Made by a program: the position numbers and the translations under genes. From UBA6522 sp965204155 (GTDB lineage: Bacteria > Pseudomonadota > Gammaproteobacteria > Steroidobacterales > Rariloculaceae): DNA of 64,000 nucleotides. The notes under the pieces were generated by a model. That model was given only the letters and a program-made list of their open reading frames with translations, searched no databases and was not told where the DNA came from. Each line of letters opens with the position of its first letter. The first letter of the stretch is position 1. The stretch covers positions 3,410,001-3,474,000 of the forward strand of contig OZ241971.1 of assembly GCA_965204155.1 (NCBI GenBank), written 5' to 3'. Positions 17,301 through 25,387 of the stretch are shown piece by piece.

Positions 17301-18908
17301 AAGGACCTCTCCGTCCTCCGTGCGTACCGGACCGGCCTCCGCAGTACTGCTGTGCGCAGCACTACTGTCCGCAGGACTGACGCGGTTAACCGTCTCCCAG
17401 GCGTCGCCGATGCGAACGTGCGCGGGCAGGCGCCGCTCGTGGGCCTGTCCGGCGAGAATGACGCTTTCCAGTTGCGCGTCGGAGAGCCGTCCCTCGGAGA
17501 CGATCCTGGCCGGGAGCTTCGGGCGGTAGGCCGGCCGCGGATGCGCAACGGCGGCCATCGCCGCGGACTGCACCAGCGCCGTGGGATGGGGCCGCGCGCC
17601 CTCGATCCGGACGGTGGCCGGCCGCCAGGGTTCGTAGGGTCCGGCGGATGGAGCCTCGCCATCCGGATCGGTGTCCGGCGCGGGATCGGCCGCGGACGGC
17701 ATGTCGTACTCGAGTTCGGCGACGGATCCCCAATCGGTGCGCGGCGCGGGCCTGGCGGTGCTGCGGCGGTGGCCAGCCTTGCTGGGCGGCGGTTCGAGCA
17801 GGAAGCTGCCCTTGCCTCGCGGGGAGGCAGGCATCCGGGCCAGGGGCGTGCGCGGCGGCACGAGCGCCCGCACGGCATCGAGCAGTTCGGCGGCATTGGC
17901 CGCGGTGTCGGCGGGATCGAACGAGGGGTCGAGGGCGCCGGGGTCCTCTCCCGATTGCATACGGTCCAGGACGGTCAGCCGGGTGTCGAACGACGTCCCG
18001 TGCCGGGCATAGGCCCGCCCGTCGATGCCCATGGAGAACACGGTCCGCGCGGGCGGGTCCAGGTACCGGAACGCCGACTGCCACGCGGGATTGTCGGGCA
18101 CGCAGGAACGCGACGTGATGGCGACCAGCCGACCGCCCGGCGGCAGCATGGAGAAGGCCGAACGGATGTGGCGCAGGTCGGCATCGTTGCGCCGGCGCTC
18201 AACGCCGGGACTGGCGGAGAACGGCGGGTTCATGAGCACCGCGGACGGCACGAGCCCCAGGATGTAGTCTGCGATGTTCTCCGCGTTGTTCCGGTTCACG
18301 GATACCCGGGGAAACAGGTGTTCCAGCAACCCCGCCCGGGTCGGGGCGAGTTCGTTCAGGTAGAGCCTGAGGGTGGCGTTCTCGCGCAGCGCGCAATACG
18401 CCATGACGGCCAGCATCCCGGTGCCCGCCGACGGCTCCAGCACTCGATCTGCGGGGCGGATCATGGCCGCTTGCGCGGCGGCGTAGGCCAGCGGGAGGGG
18501 CGTGGAAAACTGCTGCAGGCGGATCTGTTCCTCGGAACGGCGCGTGTGGGAAGGTTCCAGAGCGGCCAGGCGTTCGAGCATCGCCAGCATGGCGGCGGGG
18601 CCTTGCGGGCCGGCACCCGCCTGTCGACGCATTGCCATGCCGTAGTGCTTGAGGAAGAGCACGATGGCGGCCTCGGCGGCGTCGTAGGCGTCCTTCCAGA
18701 CCCAGGCCCCCTCGGCGTCGGTACCGTGGAACGCGCCGGAGAGCGCGTCGCGCAGGACGGGGGCGGTCAGGGCCTGGCCTTTGGACAGGCGGAGCATCAG
18801 GGAACGCGCGGCGCTCAGCAGACGGATGGGTTTGTCGGTATGGGCCGCGGATTGCGGTGGCGGCCGCTTCGGGCGCGCGGACGGGCGCTGCGATGGCGCA
18901 TCGAGCAT
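14382..18908 (-). CDS. Methyltransferase/strawberry-notch-type helicase fusion
   Basis: A very large protein (1508 residues) combining two enzymatic modules. An N-terminal N6-adenine-type methyltransferase shows EPSAGTG near residue 160 (SAM loop) and LMNPPF near residue 228 (catalytic NPPF). A strawberry-notch-like superfamily 2 helicase follows, with GDGTGCGKGRQ near residue 550 (Walker A), VIVFDEAHAMAN near residue 664 (DEAH box), SATGATTLAGL (motif III) and RVHYLLEPGWRAEQAIQGLGRTHR (motif VI). Such fusions are typical of conjugative plasmids and ICEs and may act in element maintenance or evasion of restriction. The ATG at 18908 is preceded by AAGGAG at good spacing. A three-unit minisatellite (17340-17384) lies in the linker between the modules. 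Confidence 0.9.
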   Translation of the reverse strand: MLDAPSQRPSARPKRPPPQSAAHTDKPIRLLSAARSLMLRLSKGQALTAPVLRDALSGAFHGTDAEGAWVWKDAYDAAEAAIVLFLKHYGMAMRRQAGAGPQGPAAMLAMLERLAALEPSHTRRSEEQIRLQQFSTPLPLAYAAAQAAMIRPADRVLEPSAGTGMLAVMAYCALRENATLRLYLNELAPTRAGLLEHLFPRVSVNRNNAENIADYILGLVPSAVLMNPPFSASPGVERRRNDADLRHIRSAFSMLPPGGRLVAITSRSCVPDNPAWQSAFRYLDPPARTVFSMGIDGRAYARHGTSFDTRLTVLDRMQSGEDPGALDPSFDPADTAANAAELLDAVRALVPPRTPLARMPASPRGKGSFLLEPPPSKAGHRRSTARPAPRTDWGSVAELEYDMPSAADPAPDTDPDGEAPSAGPYEPWRPATVRIEGARPHPTALVQSAAMAAVAHPRPAYRPKLPARIVSEGRLSDAQLESVILAGQAHERRLPAHVRIGDAWETVNRVSPADSSAAHSSTAEAGPVRTEDGEVLSSPVRFRRGWMLGDGTGCGKGRQVAAIILDRWLRGTRRALWLSASDKLLEDARRDWAALGGAEADVVPLGKIRPADPIPHRQGILFATYAALRSPARQGSQSRLKQIVKWLADGLDEEDRHAFSGVIVFDEAHAMANAAGSKGSRGDVAPSRQGRAGLRLQNALPDARILYVSATGATTLAGLAYAQRLGLWGTDETPFERRTDFVSAMESGGVAAMEVVARDLKALGLYQARALSYDGVEVEMLEHPLTDEQRRIYDSYADAFKIIHSHLEQALQSTGISDEKRTLNRNAKSAALSAFEGAKQRFFGHLLTSMKCPALIRAVEADREAGRASVIQLVSTGEALMERRIAEVPTSEWNDLNIDLTPRESILSYLAHAFPVQLQQPFTDDEGNLMSRPVFDDDGKSVLSQEAVAARDALIERLAALPPVPAALDQILHHFGHEAVAEVTGRSRRVLRIVDADGERLALKTRPASANLAETAAFMEGTKRILVFSMAGGTGRSYHAALDCGNTARRVHYLLEPGWRAEQAIQGLGRTHRTHQASAPVFRPVTTDVKGERRFIATIARRLDSLGALTRGQRDSQTSLGGADAALFKASDNLESPYARAALRQFYGALWMGYINGWSLDRFEKATGLKLAHEGHLKEDLPPMPKFLNRLLALPIEEQNTLFAELETRIDANIEQAMEAGTFEQGVENILAESLLVESREQLMTHERTGAATELVAIARKDRLEPLTADAAIRLRDQALAGGNKAALIVNARSNRAAVRVPAPSRMLDDGSIQPRVRLLRPASRDTAADAALKASHWRKADDTEWRTLWDAEVESLPTHRNSRLWLVTGLLLPVWDRLPQQDLRVRRLRTDDGDALIGRVLNPEQATAMRRAFGLGGGVRLSAAEVHQALTGRGTAFGLANGWRLIRCRQMGADRIELVGAVDTDLPVLKRLGCVTEVVSWRTRVFAPDADTIGRVLDRYPLDGAAA
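17340..17384. repeat. 15-bp tandem repeat inside the SNO helicase gene (3 units)
   Basis: Three imperfect 15-bp units begin at 17340, 17355 and 17370, each starting CGCAG and keeping the reading frame. They encode a Ser/Ala/Thr-rich linker segment between the methyltransferase and helicase modules. The shared CTGTCCGCA core, read in reverse, matches units of the repeat at 19808-19867. Confidence 0.7.
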
Positions 18909-19093
18909 GGACGGGCTCCTTCGGGTGGGTGGATGGCGAAGGGGCCGGCCGAAGAAAAAACGCACGCGCTCTCCTCCGATCCGGACCTGACCCACCGAGG
19001 CCCACTACCTTTCGGTGGCGCTCGGGCCCGGGGGATGACGCAAGAGGAAATGTGGGACAAATGGAGCTGTGCGTGCCGCACGATGACCGAGGC

Positions 19094-19438
19094 TTAGGCG
19101 CCCCCGATGCGGACGGTTTCGATCATCGCGTCGATGGCGTCGTCGGGCACGCCGCAGGCCGCGCCCCAGCCGCGCAGGTTGGACACGCAGTCCTGCCAGG
19201 AGCCGAGCAGCAGGTTGAAGGAACGGTCCTCGGTGGTGGCGGCGAACACGCAATCGCCGCTGACGGCCACACTGACGATCGCAGGCTTCGTCATGGGAGG
19301 CAGATAGAGCAGCCAGCACAAGAGCGCGGCGAATTTCGGGGAGAGGTTCGGGCCGCGGCGCGGATCCATGGGGTGAGTGTCGAGGGAACGCAGGGCGGGC
19401 GCGGCGGGCAAGGCTGCGGCGGATTGCGGTTCGGGCAT
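19094..19438 (-). CDS. Hypothetical backbone protein, 114 residues
   Basis: A 114-residue protein with no family I can name. The ATG at 19438 (MPEPQSAAA) is preceded by GAGGAGCTTCC, a clear ribosome-binding site, while the frame continues upstream without support. The first 45 residues are Pro/Ala-rich and probably disordered. The second half is a compact alpha/beta region (AIVSVAVSGDCVFAATTEDRS; LLLGSWQDCVSNLRGWGAACGV) ending in a helix. Three cysteines occur in the C-terminal half but not in a zinc-binding spacing. It lies between the SNO helicase and DUF2958 genes on the same strand and is most likely an element accessory protein. Confidence 0.6.
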   Translation of the reverse strand: MPEPQSAAALPAAPALRSLDTHPMDPRRGPNLSPKFAALLCWLLYLPPMTKPAIVSVAVSGDCVFAATTEDRSFNLLLGSWQDCVSNLRGWGAACGVPDDAIDAMIETVRIGGA

Positions 19439-19524
19439 GGGAAGCTCCTCTGGGTCGTGCGCCGGTACGAGCCCGGCGGCGGGATCGGCCGCGGCCGGGC
19501 GGGATGGACGCGAATAAGCGGGCT

Positions 19525-20313
19525 TTAGGACGCGGATGCGCCGGCTTTCTTCCTGCACGCCTCGATCAATCGGCCGTACTCGGCGGTATCGAGGTCGGCG
19601 TGGCTGTTCGTCAGGTACGAGAGCTGGGTGACGATCAGGCGCACGGCGGGGTCGGTGCGCTGGTCGCCCCCTTCGGCGATGACCTGGCGGCAGGCGTTGT
19701 GCAGCGACAGCGCGACCCCGGAGGGGTTGCAGGCGCCGGGATCGACGATCATCAGGGCGTCGCGGTGGCGGTTGTGTCCCGCGGGCAGCTCGCCCGCTGA
19801 CGCGGCGCTGCGCACGCCAGTGCTGCGCACGGCAGTCTTGCGGACAGCAGACTTGCGGACAGCAATTTCGGGGCCGGCAGCTTCCGCTACGCCGAGCTGA
19901 TGGCCGTGGGAATCGCTGGCAGCGGCCTTACCGGCGACGGCCAGGCCGGCTTCGCAGGCGGCCTCCTCAAGCTCTGGACCGAACTCGACGATGCGCTGGG
20001 CGCTTCGGGCGGCGGCGGCGTACACCGCAATCGGGTATTTCGGCTCGAAGTACAGGTCCCGCTCGATGCCGAGGCCGAGCGGGCCGCGGAAGCCCTGAAG
20101 CTCCGACAGCAACACACCCCCGAGTTCGGGGAACCCCATGCCCAGATCGGCCAGGCAGTGGAGGTAGTCGTTGTCGTCGGGATCCATCGCGTAAATCAGC
20201 CACTTGGAGGCTCCGAGGGGGAAGAAGTACTTCACGGCGGGGAAGTGGTCGCCCTCCCGGTCCTGTCCATTCGCGATCAGTTGCTCGCGCAGTTCGGGCG
20301 TCATCAATTGCAT
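19525..20313 (-). CDS. DUF2958 domain protein with C-terminal extension
   Basis: The 262-residue protein opens with the DUF2958 pattern: LTPELREQLIANGQ, HFPAVKYFFPLGASKWLIYAMDPDDND, LADLGMGFPELGGVLLSEL and LGLGIERDLYFEPK. DUF2958 proteins are small plasmid/ICE proteins of about 110 residues and unknown function. Here an extra C-terminal region of about 90 residues (from about 170) is joined through a linker made of five-residue repeats (AVRK/S), encoded by a 15-bp minisatellite. The extension (ALMIVDPGACNPSGVALSLHNACRQV) looks like a separate small domain of plasmid origin. I infer an in-frame fusion of two neighbouring genes by repeat insertion. The ATG at 20313 has AAGGAGCAACCA upstream. 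Confidence 0.85.
   Translation of the reverse strand: MQLMTPELREQLIANGQDREGDHFPAVKYFFPLGASKWLIYAMDPDDNDYLHCLADLGMGFPELGGVLLSELQGFRGPLGLGIERDLYFEPKYPIAVYAAAARSAQRIVEFGPELEEAACEAGLAVAGKAAASDSHGHQLGVAEAAGPEIAVRKSAVRKTAVRSTGVRSAASAGELPAGHNRHRDALMIVDPGACNPSGVALSLHNACRQVIAEGGDQRTDPAVRLIVTQLSYLTNSHADLDTAEYGRLIEACRKKAGASAS
19808..19867. repeat. 15-bp tandem repeat inside DUF2958 gene (4 units)
   Basis: Four imperfect 15-bp units start at 19808, 19823, 19838 and 19853 (for example CTGCGCACGGCAGTC and TTGCGGACAGCAGAC). Read on the minus strand they encode five-residue repeats of the type (S/T)AVRK. The repeat sits exactly at the joint between DUF2958 and the C-terminal domain. Confidence 0.8.
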
Positions 20314-20357
20314 TGGTTGCTCCTTGTGGATTGAAGTGTGGATAGAGAAAAGGGCGT

Positions 20358-22190
20358 TCAGCCCGCTGGCGGCGGGCCGAGTTTCACGAAGACGTCGTTG
20401 CCGCGGACGGCGATGTTCACGTGCCGGTCCTTCGGCATCAGCCAGTGAATTTCCTGCCAGACCGCGCGCGCGATGACCGCCCGGGTGGCCTCGTCGGCGG
20501 AGGCGACGTGTTTCACGGCCAGGCGGAGCGCCTCGATCTCGAAGGACCGAAGCTGCGTGGCGTAGCTGTCGGCGTCGCTGTCGTCGAAGGGACAGAAGAA
20601 CGCGTGCCGCAGCAGTTCGGCGAGATCCTCCGCGTCGATGTCGCTGCCCGAAACGATCACGGGCCAGGCGTACTCCACGAACCCGCCTTCGCCGACAAGG
20701 GCGACATCGGCCGGAACCGGGATGACGTCCTTGTCCCCATCGGGCCGGACGATCTCCGCGAGCATGACAATGGCCTCCGCCCGATCGCCCTGCGGGGTGC
20801 AGCCCTCCTGCGGAGAGCAGTCCCCTTGCGGGGAGCAATCCTCCTGCTGGGCGCCCCCCTCTTGCGGGGCGCAGCCTTGCGCGAGGCGGGCCGCGTGCAG
20901 GTCGCGGGCTCGTTCGGCGTCGAGGAAGCGCCGATACAGTTCCTGCCGGGAGAGGATCGCTCCGCCGATTTGGATCTCGGTGCGAACGTCCGTCAGGCGC
21001 GGCAGGGCGTCGTACCAATCGTAGCCCTCAAGGCACCGGTCGGACTCGAACAGCCTCGGCGTGAGCCCGGCCCGTTGCGCGGCGCGATAGAAGGGCTGGG
21101 TCTCGGGCGGATCGGCGTCGTACACGACCACCACGGTGTCCGGGCCGACGGGGACGAGGGAACCGGGGCGCGTCCAGTTGTCCACGTCGGCGATCGCCGG
21201 GACCCAGGGCCGCAGTTCGGCGGGAGGCACCGGCAGGTCGATCCCGGCGCGGGCCGCGCGTTGGTGGTCCTTGAAGGCCACGCGCGGCGGCGGGTCCATG
21301 GGCGCCAGCGCCCGGTAGATCGCGAGACGGGCCTCGCGGCGAAGTTCCTCGAGAAACGCATTCTCCACCGCCTGGTTGCGGGCGGGCAGGACGAGTTCGA
21401 GTTCCGGACAGTCCACGACGTCCGCGCTCACCGTCCAGATCTCGCCGTCCAGCGTCTGAACGACGGGCAGGCGCGCATTGACCGTGAGGCCGTGGAAATT
21501 GACGTCCGTCCGGGCGTAAGGCACGTCCCGGGACGTGTTCACGCCCAGCGTGAGCCCCTTCCATTGCTCGATGCGGAATGCGTTCTCCAGAAAATCGCGC
21601 CGCTTGAACGCCTCGCCGTCGAACGTCACCGGCAACGGCGCGAACAGGGCCGCGCGTCCTGCGGCCGCGCGCAGCGCATCCAGCGTCTGCGCGACTTCGA
21701 ACGTGACGCGGGTGCCGTGCGGCTTCGGAGCGGCGTCGTCGGGCACAACACCCGCCTCGGCCTTGCCCATGAAATGCTCGGGTTCGAGCTGGACCCGCCA
21801 GGACGGAAACTGCCCGGCGGTGGGCGACTTCGGACGCGAGGCCAGGGTGCAGCCGTGCTTGGCCAAGGACAGCAGGCCCATGCCGGCGGGGTTCTCCGAT
21901 CGGGCCAGTTTCTCGTTCCATCCCGACTCGCCGAAGCTCAGGAGCACCGCCGGATCGGCGATGCCGCGGCCGTCGTCGCGGATCGTGACCTCGAAGCGAT
22001 GGCCGTCGGGCGGACTGAGGTCCCGGGTCGAGATGTCGATGCGGGTGGCGCCGGCGCGCCGGGCGTTGGCGATCAGCTCCACGAACGCGCTGGACGCCGA
22101 GGCATCGAAGAACATGTGCATCCGGTCCAGGGCGCCGGGGTGAACGCGGGCGCGTATGGATGTGGCAGCAGGCGTGTGTGGGTCGTTCAT
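20358..22190 (-). CDS. GHKL (Hsp90-like) ATPase-domain protein
   Basis: At 610 residues, it has a clear N-terminal GHKL ATPase: FVELIANARRAGATRIDIS near residue 35 (N box), RDDGRGI near residue 65 (G1) and AGMGLLSLAKHG near residue 95 (G2). The rest is unassigned; a middle domain (residues about 190-430) has alternating strands and helices like the transducer region of GHKL proteins. Near residue 440-470 a cysteine/glutamine-rich repeat (units such as EDCSPQ) interrupts the protein, encoded by an 18-bp minisatellite. Large GHKL proteins of unknown role are common in ICE and plasmid backbones beside ParB and SNO genes. The ATG at 22190 starts immediately before the family-like region. Confidence 0.85.
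   Translation of the reverse strand: MNDPHTPAATSIRARVHPGALDRMHMFFDASASSAFVELIANARRAGATRIDISTRDLSPPDGHRFEVTIRDDGRGIADPAVLLSFGESGWNEKLARSENPAGMGLLSLAKHGCTLASRPKSPTAGQFPSWRVQLEPEHFMGKAEAGVVPDDAAPKPHGTRVTFEVAQTLDALRAAAGRAALFAPLPVTFDGEAFKRRDFLENAFRIEQWKGLTLGVNTSRDVPYARTDVNFHGLTVNARLPVVQTLDGEIWTVSADVVDCPELELVLPARNQAVENAFLEELRREARLAIYRALAPMDPPPRVAFKDHQRAARAGIDLPVPPAELRPWVPAIADVDNWTRPGSLVPVGPDTVVVVYDADPPETQPFYRAAQRAGLTPRLFESDRCLEGYDWYDALPRLTDVRTEIQIGGAILSRQELYRRFLDAERARDLHAARLAQGCAPQEGGAQQEDCSPQGDCSPQEGCTPQGDRAEAIVMLAEIVRPDGDKDVIPVPADVALVGEGGFVEYAWPVIVSGSDIDAEDLAELLRHAFFCPFDDSDADSYATQLRSFEIEALRLAVKHVASADEATRAVIARAVWQEIHWLMPKDRHVNIAVRGNDVFVKLGPPPAG
20788..20877. repeat. 18-bp tandem repeat inside GHKL gene (5 units)
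   Basis: Five imperfect 18-bp units start at 20788, 20806, 20824, 20842 and 20860 (for example CCTTGCGGGGAGCAATCC). On the minus strand each encodes six residues of the type EGCAPQ, giving a short Cys/Gln/Pro-rich tract. Frame is kept through all units. Confidence 0.85.
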
Positions 22191-22287
22191 CGCAATGTTT
22201 CTCCGTCGTGGGACAGGTGAACGGACGCGCCGGCGCGGGGCCGGCGGGTGTCGTTGGAAGTTGGAAAGGGTGAGTAGCGTCGGCTCG

Positions 22288-24555
22288 TTACGGCGACACG
22301 CGCAGGAACTCGGGCACCTCGGTGGCGGGAACCTCCGGGGCGTCGGCGTCCTCGCCGTTCGCCGCGGCGCGGTCCGGTGCCTGGCCGGCGTCTTCGCCGT
22401 TGGTCGGTGCGGCGGAAGAGCCGTCGCCGTTGTCCCCGCGCTTGTCCGGCGTGGCGCCGGCATCCGGTTGTCCGGTCGACTCGGCCGTGTCGTCCGCCTC
22501 GGTCTTGGCGGCCGCCTCTCCGGCGTCGAACGGCTCGAACCCGGGCGGCGTCCACTTGAGCGCGGCGGCGCGGGCCAGCGGGGAGATGTGCAACGCCTGC
22601 TCCTCGTCGGCTCCAAACGCCCGGGCCATGGAGGAGACCAGCACCGCCTTCTTGGACTTGGCGCGCGCGGAAGCCCAATCGGGACCGAGAACCTTCGCGG
22701 CGACCTCCAGCAACTTCGCCTTGGTCAGGCGCTTCCAGAAGATGTCCGCGTCGGGCCGGTATTGGCCCGCGAAGTCGATGTCCAGCCGCGCCGCGGTGGC
22801 CTCCAGTTCCGGCCGGGCCGAGGGCTCGAACGCGAGCTGTCCCTGCACCGTGCGCGCCACGCAGGCGGCGAACAGCGCCTGCTTCATCTCTGCTGGCAGG
22901 TCTCTCAGCATCCGGAACGCGTCGCCGTCGTCCTCGATCTGCAGCCAGTCCAGGGGCAGCGCCGCGCGGTTGATCCGCAGCATGCCTTCCCCTTGCGAGG
23001 CTTCGGCGAAGTTCTTGTCGTCGCGCCGCATCGGGGGACGGTCGGCGGTCTCGGAGAACTTGATGTCCAGCGCATGCGGCCGGTACCCGGTCTGGAAGAG
23101 GGCGCGGGCCATCTGGAACACGCACAGGTCGAAGGCGGCCTCGAAGTCCTCGGCCAGGTGCGCCTTGATCAGCGACGTGCGGATGGCGCGCAGATCGTCG
23201 CCGAGCCCGATGCCGATGCCGACGCGCTTGCGCGCCATTGCCGCGGGATCCGGGACGGGATCGGGGCGGGAAATGGCCGGCGGCTGCACGTGCCCGTCGA
23301 ACGCGCCGGGGTCGTGGGCGTCGTCGCCGGCCCCGTTGGCGGAGGCGGATTCGCCGTCCGCAGAACCGTCCGTGGAGTTGGGCAGGTCTTCGGGGCGGAC
23401 CAGGCCCTGGATGACGCGCATGTTGCCGTCGTCGCCGACGGTGACGATGGCGCCCGCGATCTGCATGTCCTTGCGGCGGAACACGGCCCGGCCGGAGACA
23501 GTGTGCTTGATTGCCTTCAGTCGCGCCTCGATGCGCTCGAACTCCGACGCGGTCTCGTCGGTCCAGTCCTCGTCGGCGAGGTCCCTGAGTGCCTCGCACC
23601 GGGCGTTGAGCCGTTCGGTCTCCTCCGTCTCCGCCTCGGTGGGCTCGCCGGGTTTCGGGCGGATCTGCGCGAAGCGAGCGGTGTCGCTCCACTCCACCTC
23701 CACGCGGGCTTCGGCCCAGGACCACTTGGTGCGCAGTTCCTCCGCGGCGGCTTCCAGGCGCTCCAGCGTCAGCTTCCGGAGCAATGCGGGGTCGTCGAAC
23801 CAGATGCCGCGTTCGTCCTCCTCGGCGAAGAGATCGCGGGTGAGCGCGCCGCCGGCCGCCTCGTAGGCGTCGGCGCCGATGAAACGGGCAATGGCCGCGG
23901 TTCCGGGGATCCGGCCCTCGGCCAGGAGCCTGCGGATCTGATACAGGCTGGGCCCGGAATGCTGGGCCTTCAGTTCCTCCCACACGGCGAGCTGCAGCCT
24001 GGCGTCGGCGGTGGCGCAGAACGCCTGCAGGGCCTGAAGTCCCATCTCCCCCGCCCGGTACGCTTCGAGCAATTCCGGGGCGGCGTTGCCCAGGCGCAGA
24101 CGCTGTTCCACCGTGCGCTCGGAGACGCCGAACCGGGCGGCGATCTCGGCGACGGTGCCGCCATCCCGGGCAATCTCGGCAAAGGCTTCCACCTGGTCGG
24201 CCGGATGCATCGCGGCGCGCATGGTGTTCTCGACCAGGGACAGTTCCACGGCGTTGTCGCCGTTGGCGACGACGTGGCAGGGCACGGGGTGGTCGGGCGC
24301 GATGGCGCCGTCCTCGGCAAGGACCTTCAGCGCCGCCAGGCGCCGGGCGCCGGCGACGACCTCGTGGCAACCCTCGGCTTTGCCGTTCCCCTGGGCGGGC
24401 TGCACGAGGAGATTTTCAAGCAGTCCGTGGGCCGCGATGGACGCCTTGAGCTGCTCGAACGCCGCGCCTTCGGCCGGCGTCTTCCTCACGTTTTGGGGCG
24501 ATGGGATCAGCGAATGAAGGGGGAGGCACCGGATGGTGCGGTCGGAATCGGACAT
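22288..24555 (-). CDS. ParB/RepB/Spo0J-family protein, large form
   Basis: This 755-residue protein is far longer than chromosomal ParB (about 300). The N-terminal ParB/Sulfiredoxin-like domain has SPQNVRKTP near residue 15, GLLENLLVQPA near residue 45, the GARRLAALKVL box (GERR-type CTP/nuclease motif) near residue 70 and ELSLVENTMRAAMHPADQVEAF near residue 105. A helix-turn-helix follows (TVAEIAARFGVSERTVEQRLRLGN, residues about 130-155). The rest is helical and charged with a Glu/Asp-rich tail. Such long ParB proteins occur in ICEs and large plasmids and probably bind centromere-like sites or regulate the element. No ParA lies beside it. The ATG at 24555 follows AGGAGGTACTCC, a perfect ribosome-binding site. 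Confidence 0.9.
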   Translation of the reverse strand: MSDSDRTIRCLPLHSLIPSPQNVRKTPAEGAAFEQLKASIAAHGLLENLLVQPAQGNGKAEGCHEVVAGARRLAALKVLAEDGAIAPDHPVPCHVVANGDNAVELSLVENTMRAAMHPADQVEAFAEIARDGGTVAEIAARFGVSERTVEQRLRLGNAAPELLEAYRAGEMGLQALQAFCATADARLQLAVWEELKAQHSGPSLYQIRRLLAEGRIPGTAAIARFIGADAYEAAGGALTRDLFAEEDERGIWFDDPALLRKLTLERLEAAAEELRTKWSWAEARVEVEWSDTARFAQIRPKPGEPTEAETEETERLNARCEALRDLADEDWTDETASEFERIEARLKAIKHTVSGRAVFRRKDMQIAGAIVTVGDDGNMRVIQGLVRPEDLPNSTDGSADGESASANGAGDDAHDPGAFDGHVQPPAISRPDPVPDPAAMARKRVGIGIGLGDDLRAIRTSLIKAHLAEDFEAAFDLCVFQMARALFQTGYRPHALDIKFSETADRPPMRRDDKNFAEASQGEGMLRINRAALPLDWLQIEDDGDAFRMLRDLPAEMKQALFAACVARTVQGQLAFEPSARPELEATAARLDIDFAGQYRPDADIFWKRLTKAKLLEVAAKVLGPDWASARAKSKKAVLVSSMARAFGADEEQALHISPLARAAALKWTPPGFEPFDAGEAAAKTEADDTAESTGQPDAGATPDKRGDNGDGSSAAPTNGEDAGQAPDRAAANGEDADAPEVPATEVPEFLRVSP

Positions 24556-24721
24556 GGAGTACCTCCTGAATCGGCCCCGGCGTGGGGCACGGAAGGAACG
24601 GGAAAGGGCGCGAACCGAAGGCTCCGGAAGCTCTCCGGCTCGCCCTGACCCATGCTTTACGCGGACTCCATGGAATGCCGCCCCGGTCGGCGGCGAGGGG
24701 GGAAGGATCATGCCGTTCGGA

Positions 24722-25231
24722 TCAAATCCAGCCTCTCTCGGCGAGGCTGACGAATGCGCCGTCGGTGACGACGAGGTGATCGACCAGGCGGATGTCCACG
24801 AGGGCCAGCGCGCGGCCGAGCTTCAGCGTGATGCCGCGGTCGGCCTCGCTCGGTTCGGCGACGCCGGACGGGTGATTATGGTAGAGAATCACCGCCGCGG
24901 CGTTGTTCTCCAAGGCCTTCTGCACGACCACCCGGGGGTAGATGGCCGCCCCGTCGATGGTGCCGTTGAAGAGTTCGGTCATCCGGATCAGGCGATGCCG
25001 CGTGTCGAGGTAGATCACTCCGAAGACCTCGTTGCGCCGCCCGGAGAGCTTCAGACGCAGGAATTGCTGGACGTCCTCCGGCGCGTTCAGGCAGCGGCCG
25101 CGGCGGAAACGCCCGGACAGCACCTTCAGGGCGAGGGCGACGACGGAGGATTTTTCGGCGCTCGTCAGCAAGGAGGGGTTCAGCGAACGAAATCGGTCTT
25201 CGCGGGCGGAGGCGGCATTCGGGGCGGACAT
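24722..25231 (-). CDS. radC: RadC-like JAB-domain protein, intact copy
   Basis: The 169-residue protein has a RadC-type JAB/MPN domain. The metal-site residues are all present: a Glu in NEVFGVIYLD near residue 70, the HNHPSG box near residue 117 (YHNHPSGVAEPSEAD), and the downstream Asp in EPSEADRGIT. RadC proteins were once linked to repair; the domain is related to deubiquitinase-type metalloproteases, and mobile elements often carry a copy of uncertain role. Compared with full RadC (about 225 residues) the N-terminal helix-hairpin-helix part is missing, as is usual for element copies. The start at 25231 is the first ATG of the conserved region. A second, altered copy is immediately upstream on the same strand. 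Confidence 0.9.
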   Translation of the reverse strand: MSAPNAASAREDRFRSLNPSLLTSAEKSSVVALALKVLSGRFRRGRCLNAPEDVQQFLRLKLSGRRNEVFGVIYLDTRHRLIRMTELFNGTIDGAAIYPRVVVQKALENNAAAVILYHNHPSGVAEPSEADRGITLKLGRALALVDIRLVDHLVVTDGAFVSLAERGWI

Positions 25232-25387
25232 GAGCGGCGGGCTCCTCTTGGCGGTGGGAAGGGGATGGAAGCAAGCGGATCGGCCGGGAACGCGGTCGCG
25301 AATGAACGCGCGCCGGCCCCCGGGACCCGCCCCGTCCCGGCCGACCTCCACTCCGTGCGGCGCCGGAGGACGGCGCCGGCGTACGGA

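Noticed and set aside
15978..19097. Very long open frame (1039 codons) on the plus strand opposite the methyltransferase-helicase gene; also 14154-15875.
   Set aside because: It is antisense to a gene with clear catalytic motifs and has the Gly/Arg/Val composition typical of mirrored GC-rich coding DNA; no motif or ribosome-binding site supports it.
19808..20877. Short regular repeats considered as a CRISPR array.
   Set aside because: Units are contiguous without spacers, lie inside reading frames and keep frame; they are minisatellites.
22156..24648. Plus-strand open frame of 830 codons opposite the ParB-like gene.
   Set aside because: Antisense to a well-supported gene; repetitive Gly/Val/Arg composition and no recognisable domain.
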